Both the position numbers and the translations under genes were made by a program. From contig JAQQWL010000011.1 in assembly GCA_038363925.1 (NCBI GenBank), positions 6,200,001 through 6,264,000 on the forward strand: a stretch of 64,000 nucleotides of DNA. Direction: 5' to 3'. The notes below the pieces were generated by a model, which was not told the origin of the DNA, ran no database searches, and saw only the letters and a program-made list of their open reading frames with translations. Positions 1 to 11,180 of this stretch are shown here, in pieces. This DNA comes from Apiospora phragmitis (taxonomy: Eukaryota; Ascomycota; Sordariomycetes; Amphisphaeriales; Apiosporaceae). Within the stretch, counting starts at the first letter, position 1, and each line of letters starts with the position of its first letter.

Positions 1-493
1 ATTGATCGAGACCGATGACGAAGCACTGTCAGGTCCGTGCTTTTGCTTTGCTTGTTGCTTGGGACTACTGGACCACTTGCCTAGCCTAACCTTACGGGGG
101 CGGCCAAGATCGATCTGCAGTGCTCAAGTGCGGGACATTTCCATCAGATTGATGTGACATGGAGCCCGTTCATTCTTTTCCCACATGCAGTATATTGGTA
201 AGATACCTGGTAAGTAGTTGAAGATATATGTCAATCCGTACACATGCATGGTAAGTCGATGTTATACCTTTGCAATCGTTGGCCTGGCGAATCAACTTCA
301 ACCGGCTGGCGTTCTGTCACACGTCATACGTCACAATGCGTGGCAACCGCCAACTCGAAGTGCAGCATCAGCATGAAGCTGAACGCACTTCAAGCTAGAG
401 AGCTGGCTACATATAGGCCTCCAATGGCCTCCGCTTTCAATGAGTCTTTTGACTCTGTCTCCATCTCGACCAGTCAGTTGTGTTGTGGCAATA
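1..493. other. Intergenic, no gene seen
   Basis: This is the left edge of the window, upstream of the HET-domain gene. Short open frames occur but none has a recognisable motif or splice structure. It presumably carries the HET gene promoter. Confidence 0.5.
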
Positions 494-2254
494 ATGAGGC
501 TCTTGAACTGCCGCACCCAGACTCTAAAGGAGTTCCTACAAGAGCCGCCGCCTCCGTATGCCATCCTCTCGCACACGTGGGAATTGGAAGAGGTCACCTT
601 TGAACACTTACACAATGAAGTCATTCAGCACGAGACCGGGAGGGCTGGTACAAGATCCGAAAGGTGTGCGAGCAGGCCCTTGAGGATGGCTTGGACTACC
701 TGTGGGCCGATACGCTCTGCATTGACAAGTCTTCTTCGTCCGAGCTGTCCGAGTCTATAAACTCCATGTTCAAATGGTACCGCGACGCGGCTGTCTGCTA
801 TGCCTATCTCAGCGACGTTTCCCCAGATGGGAGAGACTTCGAGAAGAGCCGTAGGTTCTCTCGAGGTTGGATACGTAAGCAGAGAGAATTTTGATTGACA
901 TCTTGTTCAGAGGCCATGGTTGGTGATCAAGACGGGAGAGTGTAAGCAACAGCCACTAATCCTTCACTTCCCATAGTCCAGGAGTTGATCGCACCGTGCG
1001 AGCTAAAATTCTATGGTCGGCGTTGGGACTTCGTAGGCCTCAAGTCAACCATGCTTGACCAGCTGCATAGCATCACGGCCATAGACCCCACAGCCCTCCA
1101 AGGCGGCAGCTTGCACCTCCTTAGCGTGGCCCAGAAGATGTCCTGGGCATCGCGGCGACAGACTACACGCTCCGAAGACATGGCCTACTGTCTGCTGGGC
1201 ATCTTCGACATCTCAATGCCCATGCTATATGGCGAAGGGAAGCGGGCCTTCATCCGGCTCCAGGATCAGATCGTGCGAGAATACGATGACGCGACACTTT
1301 TCGCTTGGAGAAGCAGCGGCGACGGGGACGATCACTATCTCACTGGCGTCTTCACCACCTCGCTGGACGCCTTTGCCGACTCGGCCAACTTCTACCCTTG
1401 CCAACCTCGCTGGTCGAGCTCGAAGCAGTTCGACCCCATGACGGTCAGCAACCGCGGCGTGCAATTCGTTGCTCCAGCTCGCAAGTTTGACCGTCAAATT
1501 TTCGGCCGCGGCTACGAGATCTTCCACGTGCAGCTAGCCTGCAAAGAAGTAGGCTTCGACATGAAACCCCGCCTGCGCGCGGGCATATACCTGGCCAAGC
1601 GCTTCGGCACTGGGGACACCTGGTCGCGGATCTGGTCCACTGAGCTGCCGTCCTTTGAATCCTGGACAAAGTACGAAGTAAACAGCTTCTTTGTGCTCAA
1701 GGAGCGTAGCTCTCTCCAAGACCTGATGTTGGCGGGCGGCATCGGCGACGTAACCGCTTTATGGGTCCGGACTTTGCCGCCCGCGGTGGCCTGGCCGTAC
1801 CGTCTGGCCTTTGCATATCCGCCCTATCAATGGGATGAGAGAAATAAATTGTTCCAGGGGTTTCACTGGGGCAAGCAAGAACCATTTGTCCTTGCTTTTC
1901 GCAAGTCGATGACACATGATACTTCTGACGGCGCGCTGGACGAGAATCCGGCATCGTCATACTTCCTTGTGGTCCTAGGTATAAGAGAACTGGACCAACA
2001 ACAGTTGGGTGAATGGTCAAAGCAACATATATGGTTCCAAATTAAATGTCGAGGGGTCGCGGCTTACGGCCAGGAACGTGAGACGGGAGATACAGAACCT
2101 AGATAATGGGGAAATCATGGCGATGTGTGAGAGGAAAGGAGATAAACAGTATTTGTGCCGAGGAGACGGCTGGCTTCTGAAGTGTTATGTTCAACTGGAG
2201 GTGGTATGTGACCAGCACCTCTTCTGCGCCGATATCCATTTGCGGAAAGCCTAG
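494..2254 (+). CDS. HET-domain (heterokaryon incompatibility) protein, frame-disrupted
   Basis: Fungal HET-domain proteins trigger non-self recognition and cell death after hyphal fusion. The start at 494 opens the typical MRLLN N-terminus, followed by YAILSHTW and EEVTF. Downstream are GWYKIRKVC, LDYLWADTLCID and the FSRGW / QELIAP core, then EDMAYCLLGIFDISMPMLYGEG. An intron at 875-976 (GTAAGC to TAG) joins RGWI to LQELIAP in phase. Between about 620 and 645 the reading frame changes with no room for an intron, so the HET core is split by a one-base shift. Near 2010-2100 a second shift is likely: the main frame stops at 2106, but another frame running to 2254 has a C-terminal strand pattern that I judge similar to HET proteins. 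It could be a true pseudogene or a sequence error. The family assignment is firm and the 3' end is uncertain. Confidence 0.8.
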
Positions 2255-2438
2255 CCATGTCTGGTCGGCGTCACACCGTTACCATTGTCTCTTAAATCCT
2301 GGAGTGTATGTCACATTGATCAGGCGGAAGTCGTATGGACGGCCTGTCTCATGATTGTGAAATACCATAAACCCTGCACGTCTTTAGGGATTAAATTATT
2401 CAATGCTCTATATCCCTGTCCACACCCGCAAGCCTCTT

Positions 2439-4019
2439 TCAGCTGTTTCGTTCGGCAGAAACAGGCTTCTCTACCGTAATGGAAGACGGCGTTTTCAAGC
2501 CACTTTGTTGCGGCCCAGTCTCTAGATCATCTATCTCGTAAACATGGTCTACCTCGTCCGAAGCTGGCAGACTAGAATACCCGCCCCAGGGGGCAGCCAG
2601 AACCCTACGAAGCCGGCTCATCATCCCGGACTCGGGTTCTGATGTGGCTTCGGATTTATCCGACTCGGAATTTCCAGCTTGGCCCTTTACCCAGGATCTG
2701 CACATCTCGAAGTGGGCGTTGGTTGTGTCGGGGCCCATCGAATAGTAGAACATGCCCACGAGCGCGATGCTGTACCCAAATGCTTGCATCAGGGTGACCG
2801 GGGCGCCCCAGATGAGCATCGATGCCACGACGAGCAGAATGGCTTTCAAGATGCCCGTCAGGTTCATGGCCAGGGCCGATGTTCTCCCGATCTGTAGCAA
2901 TGTCAGTCAAGTTCTGTATACTTCCAATGAACCTGGGATCTGGTAGGCTGTTTAATAAAAAGCACGTTCTTAATACTTACCAAGAAGACGCTTGCCACGT
3001 TGAGCATGAAGGCTATGAGACTGTTCAAACCCAGCGCCGGCACTCCCACCCTCTCCAGGTCGGCCCAGTTGAACCGCGGCACCTCCGTGAACAACGACAC
3101 GATCCCGTTCAGCACGGCGCACACTGGGGCGTAGTAGTAGAGCCCGACCAGCGGGTCCATGCGCGCCCCGTCGCCCGCCTCGCGCTTAAGCAGCACCTCG
3201 ATCAAGAGGAGCCGCATGCTCTCGGCCAGGGTCCCGCCCAGCGCGAACATGAAGCCGAGCCAGTTGAACTGCGCCTCGGTCACGGAGCTGATGAGGACCC
3301 CGACAACGATGACGAGCACGTTATAGAAGACCGTCATCTGGGGGCTGGTGATGCCCATGCCCCAGGAGATGAGTAGCGTCGTGGCCGGCGCGAATGCCTT
3401 GAGCATCTGGAGAAACGACACCGAGAGGAAGAGGTAAGACAGGTTAGAGAAGACCAGAGATGCCGTGTACAGCATGCCGATCGGCAGAATGGCGCGCAGA
3501 TAGATTCGACCTGTGAGGGGAACGGTATGCCTCGAGTTGAGCAACGGTGTGAAGCGAGCTAACAGTTGTGTCAAGGCAGTTGCTGTTATGAGATGCAGCG
3601 TCGTAAGGATGATAGCTATGAGTTGTCGTTAGTGATGGAGCTTATTGCAATGCCTTGATAGCGTGATCTGTAGAGCGATATACTTACGGTAGCCTGTACA
3701 TTTTGGTTAGTCTAAATACTTGTGAAATGTGTATATGAGTCCAACTTACGAAATCCAGCTGTGTCGAGTAGCCATTTGTTGAAGAGGATAGTGAGGTTAC
3801 TGAAGAATATCCAACTCCTAGATACGATGTTAGCGTCCGTCTCCTGGTGGCCATCGAGACTCCTGGATATATCCAAGGCAGCCTTCACATAGAACCTCGC
3901 CAGAATCGCCCCCTGATGAATGGAGACACTTACGCAACATAGAAAGCCGGGTGAAGCTGCCTGATCTTGTTGTCCCATGCCGCGGGAGCTGGGAGGCTCC
4001 CATCCCGAGGTGAATGCAT
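2439..4019 (-). CDS. Triose-phosphate transporter (TPT/DUF250) family membrane protein
   Basis: This is a multi-pass drug/metabolite-transporter-superfamily protein. Fungal members move nucleotide sugars or related phosphates across Golgi/ER membranes, but the substrate cannot be told from sequence. I derive five exons on the minus strand: 4019-3934, 3817-3750, 3693-3688, 3615-2981 and 2891-2439. They sum to 1248 bases with every phase consistent, giving 415 residues. The N-terminal part reads LHPAFYVASWIFFSN then LFNKWLLDTAGF; further motifs are LYLRAILPIGMLYTASLVFSN-like and FLQMLKAFAPATTLLISW. About ten hydrophobic segments are followed by a charged, serine-rich cytosolic tail. The third exon is only 6 bases. 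The start at 4019 is the first in-frame ATG of the 5' exon; a further upstream exon is possible because TTTCAG lies just before it. The reading frame is intact. Confidence 0.88.
3688..3693 (-). other. 6-base microexon of the TPT transporter gene
   Basis: On the minus strand the six bases GCTACC are flanked by ...TACAG upstream and GTAAGT downstream. Splicing introns 3694-3749 and 3616-3687 around them gives TAGFRYPIILTTLHL, matching the second transmembrane segment of the family. Leaving them out would remove two residues (R/Y to one) but keep frame, so cDNA is needed to prove constitutive inclusion. Confidence 0.75.
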
Positions 4020-5100
4020 ATCCGAGAAGCTCCCGAGGGTATGAAGGCTGAAATATTTCCGACTATATAAGTAAGTCAATCATCCAGATGCTCTAGATAA
4101 CGAAGTATAGACACAATTCAAGCGCGAAATCATGACGAATCTCCTGGTTGATACGGGCTCTCCCAAACGGGTTTCCCGAGTCTTCACACTGCGTAGAGTC
4201 ACTTCTATACGTACTTTTCAAGTAACCCTTGGTTTCAACCGAACGTGCAAGCTATTATCTCTGAAGCTGCTGTAGATAAGTAATGCAGTCGTACTTATAG
4301 ACCAAGAAGCAAGCCCCAGGCCGGGAGCAATGGGTCCAATAGGAATATGGCAGGAGCAAGATTTGGAAAGGAAGGGTGGCGGTGGAATAGGCTCGTGATG
4401 CCGAGATGGTCGAGGTGGTGAGAGTGGTCAGATAGATATAGTAGTAATGAGCGAGGAAAGGGCAAGCAACCACTTCAGTTCCAAGCCAATAGAGATGAGA
4501 TAGATGCCCCTCGTGGAAAGTGCAGGGAGATGTTGCGTGCAGGTGGTCTTTCCCTTTCTGGCCTCCGCTTTTTATTCCTTCAATCCAGACTGGAAACAGC
4601 TGACGCTTAGTTCTTGAAATTGGGGTGAAGGGATGCGATATGTTCGTCCCTATCTAGGAAGAGAACGCAGGAAGAGAGACACGAGGTTTCACTTTTTCCC
4701 TCTCTCCTTGACGGCGCTTTGAGGCGAAGAAAGATCCCTTGTCGTTGATCCCAGTGTGTTGTCTGGATTGTCTGGAACCCCCAAGTGCAATAGGGACGGA
4801 CATGACTTAAGGACCCTTAAAAAGACATCCTGGTGCTGTCAGCAGCAGCAAAATGCCATCTCCACTTGTCAGGCTCGGAACACGGACGTGGATATCATCG
4901 ATAAACTGGGACACTAGAAGAAGAACATCGTATCAGGTGCCGTAGCAATCAAAGGGAAAGAACGGAAGCAAAAGGCGATTGGATGACATGGATGACATGA
5001 ATGGGTGGTGTACAGTAAAACCCAGGAACATTATTAGCTTGGATCCAATGTTGTAGTCGCTAGGTAGGCTCACAGCCACTGCGCTCCCATCCCTCGACGA
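4020..5100. other. Intergenic, no gene seen
   Basis: This is the upstream region of the TPT transporter, ending at the minisatellite. Only short frames without motifs are present. Confidence 0.5.
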
Positions 5101-5417
5101 GCCAGCATTCCAGCCAGCATTCCAGCCAGCATTCCAGCCAGCATTCCAGCCAGCATTCCAGCCAGCATTCCAGCCAGCATTCCAGCCAGCATTCCAGCCA
5201 GCATTCCAGCCAGCATTCCAGCCAGCATTCCAGCCAGCATTCCAGCCAGCATTCCAGCCAGCATTCCAGCCAGCATTCCAGCCAGCATTCCAGCCAGCAT
5301 TCCAGCCAGCATTCCAGCCAGCATTCCAGCCAGCATTCCAGCCAGCATTCCAGCCAGCATTCCAGCCAGCATTCCAGCCAGCATTCCAGCCAGCATTCCA
5401 GCCAGCATTCCAGCCAA
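5101..5417. repeat. Perfect 12-bp minisatellite, about 26 copies
   Basis: The unit GCCAGCATTCCA repeats head to tail with no visible mismatch for 26 full copies plus a partial unit ending before CTGAACTGGG. Because the unit is a multiple of three, each frame without a stop encodes a tetrapeptide repeat. On the minus strand two overlapping frames (5551-5060 and 5555-5070) stay open, reading LECW or AGML over and over. I regard these as by-products of the repeat: they have no splice structure, no conserved flank and no family resemblance. Confidence 0.95.
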
Positions 5418-6394
5418 CTGAACTGGGCGCAGCCCGCGCATCTGGACATCAATGCTAGCCTGGCTTGGCGAAGTCTTGTTCCTAATCCATCGCCATGGCG
5501 GAACGACAACGAAATTGCGCATCGTACTTGGATGGCATTTGCTCTCGGCACGCACGCGCTTGTCGTTGCCGGCTATCCGTTATTGATCTGGGGAAGCGGA
5601 GACAACGTTCGAGCCGGCTCAAAGGGGGCATCAACTATTGAGTCGATCATGATCTGTGAGATATTGCATCTCTCAAGATACGGACTGCGATTCCCGAGGC
5701 CTGGCTGCCATCTACCTAGTCATGGCCTAACTTGATGCCAAGGTCCAAGGTCCAGGTCAGCAATGCCACTCTTGGTATAAGACGCAGACCTCCTCCCGCA
5801 TGGAAGACCACCCTACCTAACATGTCAAATGCGCTTATGCATATATACCATGCTTACTTATGTAAATTGCAATGATTCACTAGTACGACGATATAATACG
5901 AGACCAATAGGAGGTGGAAATGATTAACTTGTGTATTGAGCTTTCCAAAAAGTTTTTAGCATCTATCTGCCACGGCAAGTAGTCTTCCCTATACTTCGCC
6001 GCGAATATTCCACCATCTCATCTGTCCCCAGGGATGTGGACGGGAAACAAGAATGAACATTAGCATAAATCGCTCGCCTAACCCCTCATCAGTAGCCGGC
6101 GGCCGTCGGTACTTTGTGCCAACTCTCATGCAAATACATAGGTAATAATTCACACCCAAATTTCCGGAATTAGGAGTGTCCCGACCTACTCGTCCCGGAA
6201 CCCAACCGGTGAACGCCATGCGATGCTTGTGTAGATATACTGATAAAAAGGAGGGGGAATCGACCAATCAAATATGCAACGACAGGATTGTCAAATCCGA
6301 TAACCTAATGAATGCGATGGAATGCAAATGCAATGGCTTCTCTTTTTTGCTCTTTTTTGAGAAAGGATTGTGGTCTTCGCATACCGTTTTGTTC
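5418..6394. other. Intergenic, no gene seen
   Basis: This lies between the minisatellite and the 3' end of the aspartyl protease gene. It contains only short unsupported frames. Confidence 0.5.
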
Positions 6395-7876
6395 TCACGA
6401 CAGACTCAAGACGCCCATGCCAAGCGAGAACAGCAGACCGAGTAGCGCTGACGATGGAACCGAGGGGCCGGAAGCCGCGTTCTTCTCCCGGCCCAGGCCG
6501 CTGGTCGTGGAGGCCGAGATGCCCGAGGTGGCGGCCACAGCATTCTGCACCAATGTGGCGCCCGGCACCGCGGACGCGCCGGTCCCGATCTCTTGCACGT
6601 CGGACTCGGTCGAGTTGAAGTTGGTCGGGGCCAGCGAGATTTGGTTGTTGGCAAGGTCGTAGACGACGTACGCGGACCGGAGGAAGGTGTCGCCGAGCAC
6701 GTTGGTGCCCGCGCCGGCAGGGGCGATGCCGAAGAGACAGGCCGGCACGCCGTTGGAGAAGGTCGGGCGCTTGCCACTCGTGGTGACGAGGTCCAGCACC
6801 AGCTCGTCCATCCCGACCCGGATCGTCGGCGACGAGAACGTGAAGTCAATGGTGGTTTTATTCTGGGCCACGGCGCATGGCACGTAGGCCGCGCCCTCGC
6901 TGGGATCGTACTGGGCGCCGACCGACCGGTAGATATCGTCCACCATAGTGTCCGGCAGGTATGTGAGCGACGAGCCCGAATCCAGGAGGACCGCGAGGGC
7001 CTGGTCGTTCGCGACCATGCTGCCGCCCATACTGAGGCTGGTCAAGGTGATCAGGAACTCGGAGAAGACGCCGGCCTGGGCCTGGATCGGGAGGGTCTGC
7101 AGCTGGCCCTCGTACTTGGCCTTGTCCACACCGCCGAAGAGAATGCTGCCGGTACTCGCGTCGAGATCATTCAGCCACAGACTGTAGGCGCTGGACTGGA
7201 TCTGACCTTCAGCTACCAGCTTAGCCGGGAGGTTTGGGTAGGGGTCCATGTTCGCTCGGCCGACCTGCACTTCGTTGACGGGATAGCCGATGCCAAGAAT
7301 GCCCTGTGCGGAACTACTCTTGTAACCGATTCCGAACTGCAGACTGCTGACCGATGTCCGCCCAATGGTTACCGTATCCGAGACGTAGTCGCCAGACGCT
7401 CCAGATCCATCGACATAGGAAATGTTGAAGTAGCTGCCGATGTACTTGTAAGTGAATGACGAGTTCGCATTGTAGCTCCCGGCGAATGTGCATGGTTTTG
7501 ACGATTGCAGGCAGAGACTCGAGCCCGGCGTGTTCACCCATAGGTCGCTGCTCCCAGTGTCGACATGAAACCTAAGACTCTGCGGCGGTGTCCCTATCGT
7601 ACCGTTGGCGAAGTATAATGTTTCCTTTGGATCGTGTTAGTATATTTAAGGGCGTGAGTAGTGCGAACACCAGCGTCGTACCTCGTTATCCAAGGTTGCC
7701 CGCGTGGTCCCCCTTCTCCGTAACCGATCCCGCTGCATCGGGTTTGAGACCTTTCTCCTCTGCATGTCCATGCCGACAACCATGGGCTGGTTGGATTTCC
7801 TCTGGGGCACCGAGAGTGCCTGTGTGGGTGTGCAGAGCAGGCCAGCCATGAGGCCGGCGGCGATGGATACCTTCAT
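6395..7876 (-). CDS. Pepsin-like aspartyl protease, secreted and probably GPI-anchored (yapsin/SAP type)
   Basis: Two exons, 7876-7682 and 7624-6395, flank a 57-base GT-AG intron and encode 474 residues in an intact frame. The protein starts with a signal peptide (about residues 1-20), followed by a basic propeptide with an RRR stretch near residue 53. The first catalytic aspartate is in FHVDTGSSDLWV (about D87) and the second in VLLDSGSSLTYLP (about D280), with the expected spacing. A Gly/Ser/Thr-rich stalk and a hydrophobic C-terminus (LLGLLFSLGMGVLSLS) fit a GPI-attachment signal. Members cleave surface or secreted proteins at the wall or plasma membrane, often after basic or hydrophobic residues. 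Specificity is not predictable here. Confidence 0.92.
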
Positions 7877-10397
7877 TCTAGTTGAAGATATAAATAGTCC
7901 CCTTTTTTTCGTCTTCCAAGAACGACTCTTGATTTTTCTCCAGATATCAATCACTTTTATCCTGGGTCCCGCCGATGTGGGTTTCGAGACGAAATAGAGA
8001 AAACAGAAAGGAAATATAAAGAGTATTAAATCAGGTTATCAAAATGACAGCATCGATCCGGCTGGCCCGAAGATGATTCTTTTCCTTCTATATGCGTTTA
8101 GAGATCAACGGCCGAGCCCCGAGTGACACGTAAGTCACAGGTTAGGAATAGAATCGTAAAGTCGTGACGCGGCCTGCCGAGCTAAGGAAAGGAATGAAGA
8201 AGAGTGGCGGGAGCTTAAACCAGAGCCAAACAGAAACCAGCCGCCGGTAAGCCTTGTGATAATGGAGAGAAGGAAGAAGAAAAAAAAGAGAGTAAGGAAA
8301 CAGAAAGTGCTATTGTGACGACTACACAGAGGGCAAAATAGGACTTGACCTTGTTTGCATGAGCCGGGCAGAGTAGAGAGTTCAGTTAAACGTGCATCCA
8401 TGGGGCGGCTCCAGTTACAGGTCGGCGGCCCCAAAATAGCAGAAACAAACAGCATAGGACGCCAAGTAACTCTGGTGTATTGCGTAACAGATCTGCCAAG
8501 ATGCTCTGCTGGCCTGCGAGTCTTGGGCACCCCATACTACCATGGTGAGAAGGGGGCGGCCTAAGCTAACATTGGGGTACGGTCGTATTCTAGTTCTCTC
8601 TTGGCTGAAGCTCTGGGTCTTCAGGGCTTGTCGACATGCCATGGGTGGTAGGATTCCCCTGGCAGCGATAACCCCGGTTTCGAGACCCGAGACCCAGAGC
8701 GAGGCCACTCAGCGATATGCGCCGCGCGTCCGAACGCTTACCCAGGCCGAAGCCTCGCTGTTGGCAGTTGCACGCAAGCTATGCAGATGATGCATATGGG
8801 GGGGGGGCGATGCATGGCCATCGCCTGGCTGGATAATGGATTAGCACACACCGAGACACACGTGCAGGCAGCCCTAAAGGAAAGATGGTCCAACAGGCAG
8901 CAGATCGTGGAGGCATTCGGCAATGTTTGAAGGGCGGTGTTCTGGGCGGTGTAAGCAGGCCTGACAGGAACGACTTGATCCGAAAGAGGACAAACCCGTC
9001 TGAAACGTTTCGTGTCCGGGCAGCGGAGTCCGACTCCAGCCGCTAACCAGAAACATCGGATGGGTGTCTTTCCAGGGACGGACCAGGGGCTGAGGGGAGC
9101 CCCGATCCACCTATTTTACTTGCTGAGCCAAGGCTTGAACGGCTCGAACGGGTGACTAGCTGCTACATAGGAAGTGATTGCAGGACGTTCATTACATAAG
9201 AGGTAAGTAGCGAACGGTGCCGTCATGATTTGCAGCGTAGGTTCTTACTAATCGCTGTCAGCCTGCCATCTTGGGTTGCACGTTCGTCAGCCACATACGA
9301 AGCATCGCGGCAAAGTCGGATGCTCGGCGCCGAGACCGAGACGGTGGCTAACAGCTGTAGGCCGAGGCGCGCGTTTGTAGTCTGGATTCTAATAATAGCG
9401 CTAGATAGGATACTGTATTGATGGTTCCTATGGTTTAGTACAGTAGTACTCGTCCTTCTCGATCAGCTGGACATGTCATGTCTGGATACATCTATGATTG
9501 CCTACTACTTAACAAGATGACCCTGTTCAGGTGCTTTTGGCGAGTCGCATCAGGGCTGTGCCAACATCAAGACTGTCTGCCATGCAACGCAGGCATCTCG
9601 ATATTGGATGTTGTTATTTAAGGTGTTGGATGCACTAGTGTCGTGCGCAACAGCCTCGCAGTCCCAGTCTCAGTCCCAGTCGGGGGAGTGGATCTCGAAT
9701 CCAAGGAATCGGGTCGATAGGCAATTTAGGTTTTGTCATTCGCAGCCTTAGCCTTACAAGTGGATGGAAAGGATTCAAAGGATATCTCTCATATATAGTT
9801 CGTGGGATTCATGCGTAGATTATCCGTCTTTGCAACCACGTCAGTGAAGATCCTCCGGCAACTCCTGATTCTTGCATCATGACACGCACGACGCACTACA
9901 CTAAGCGCCGCAACCACTGGCCGACGACAAGATATAAATCCACTGCGTCTCCCCATTACGCAGCTATACCGTGAATCGACCGAGGTTCTGATTCTGTCAA
10001 GCCAGCCACCATATACCCACCGCGTCTTACATCATTAGATGGTCACGCAAGCACCGTATAGGACTACACGATAATCCTTGGCGCTCGGTTGGAAGCCACT
10101 CATGTGCAGTTTTATATGGCTGCCTGGGCTGGAAGTTTGCGTAACGCGGGGAGCCATGAAGGCGCCCAATCACTCAACTCAGCAGCGAGTGCAAGTCAGT
10201 AAGCATAGCATGAAGGCAATGTCTATGGGCTGAAGAGCACGTCTCTCTTGATAATGTTACGCCAGACAGTATCGTATATAAGCTGTGACATGGCATTCAA
10301 GTAGACTACACAATATCTGTCCTGGCATCAGTCCCTCATAAATCCAATCATTACACCGATCGATCAGGCATTGAGATCCAGATCTCACACCACAAAC
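7877..10397. other. Long intergenic stretch, no gene seen
   Basis: About 2.5 kb with no convincing coding region on either strand. A run of ten G lies at about 8798-8807. AGTC-type short repeats (CAGTCTCAGTCCCAGTC) lie near 9660. It would contain the promoters of the flanking divergent genes (aspartyl protease and V-ATPase proteolipid). Confidence 0.5.
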
Positions 10398-11180
10398 ATG
10401 GACAACTATAACCCTGATCGTTGGTGAGCAATCAATATAGGCATCCACGTTGAGCGCAACTAACCAGGTTGTAGCCCTGTCTATGCCGTACGTCGAGTGA
10501 TATGAGACAGCTTCTGGATCATACGAGACGTTGAATAGCTAACGATGTGGCTCGCCAGTCCTTCTTCGGTGGTACGGGATGCGCTGCAGCCATTGTGTTC
10601 ACCGTCTTCGGCGCGTCCTATGGGACAGCCAAGTCAAGCGGTGCCATCTTCTCGTCGGGCATCCTCCGTCCCGAGGGAGTGATGCAGAATACGTTCGTAT
10701 TTCCCATTCAGCGGTTCACTAACTCGCCGTGTGAGAGGAGGAGGGGAGAGGGGAGGGATATCGGCTAACACCCCCATAGTCTCTGTGCAACATGGCCCAG
10801 ATTCTGTCCATCTACGGCCTCGTCGTGAGCGTCATCATCTCGGCCGACCTGAGCGAGATGATGTCGTTACATAAGGGCTTCATGCAGCTCGGCGCAGGTG
10901 TCAGTGTGGGCCTTAGTGGCCTGGCAGCGGGCTTCGCCATTGGGATCGTTGGTGATGCCGGCGGTGAGTCCATCCTGTCTTCTCCGGGCTTGATGGCGCG
11001 CATAGATGCTGACCGGGAGAGCGACGGTGGCTGTGGATAGTACGGGCTAGTTCTCAACAGCCGCGCCTCTACGTTGGCATGGTACTCATCTTGATCTTTG
11101 CCGAGGTCCTAGGGCTCTACGGCGTCATTGTTTCCATCTTGATGCTCACCAGGGCTGGGGATACCGAGTGCCTATACTGA
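10398..11180 (+). CDS. V-type ATPase 16-kDa proteolipid subunit c, divergent
   Basis: Subunit c forms the membrane rotor ring of the V-ATPase that acidifies vacuoles. Five exons (10398-10423, 10475-10487, 10559-10696, 10780-10963, 11041-11180) sum to 501 bases and give 166 residues, close to the usual 160. The second exon is only 13 bases. Conserved blocks are [55 protein letters not shown] and [13 protein letters not shown]. The last contains the proton-carrying glutamate of the fourth helix. Odd points are SFFG in place of the family [12 protein letters not shown] in place of the glycine-patterned AKSGVGI, and SLCNMAQ where IVPVIMAG is usual. This suggests a diverged paralog rather than the main VMA3 gene. 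The third intron boundary (10697-10779) is the least certain. Confidence 0.85.

Noticed and set aside
5101..5417. Possible CRISPR-like array
   Set aside because: There are no spacers; units are directly adjacent and the genome is eukaryotic.
5060..5555. Open frames of 161-163 codons over the minisatellite, reading LECW or AGML repeats
   Set aside because: They follow directly from a 12-bp unit with no stop, have unrelated flanks and no splice or family support.
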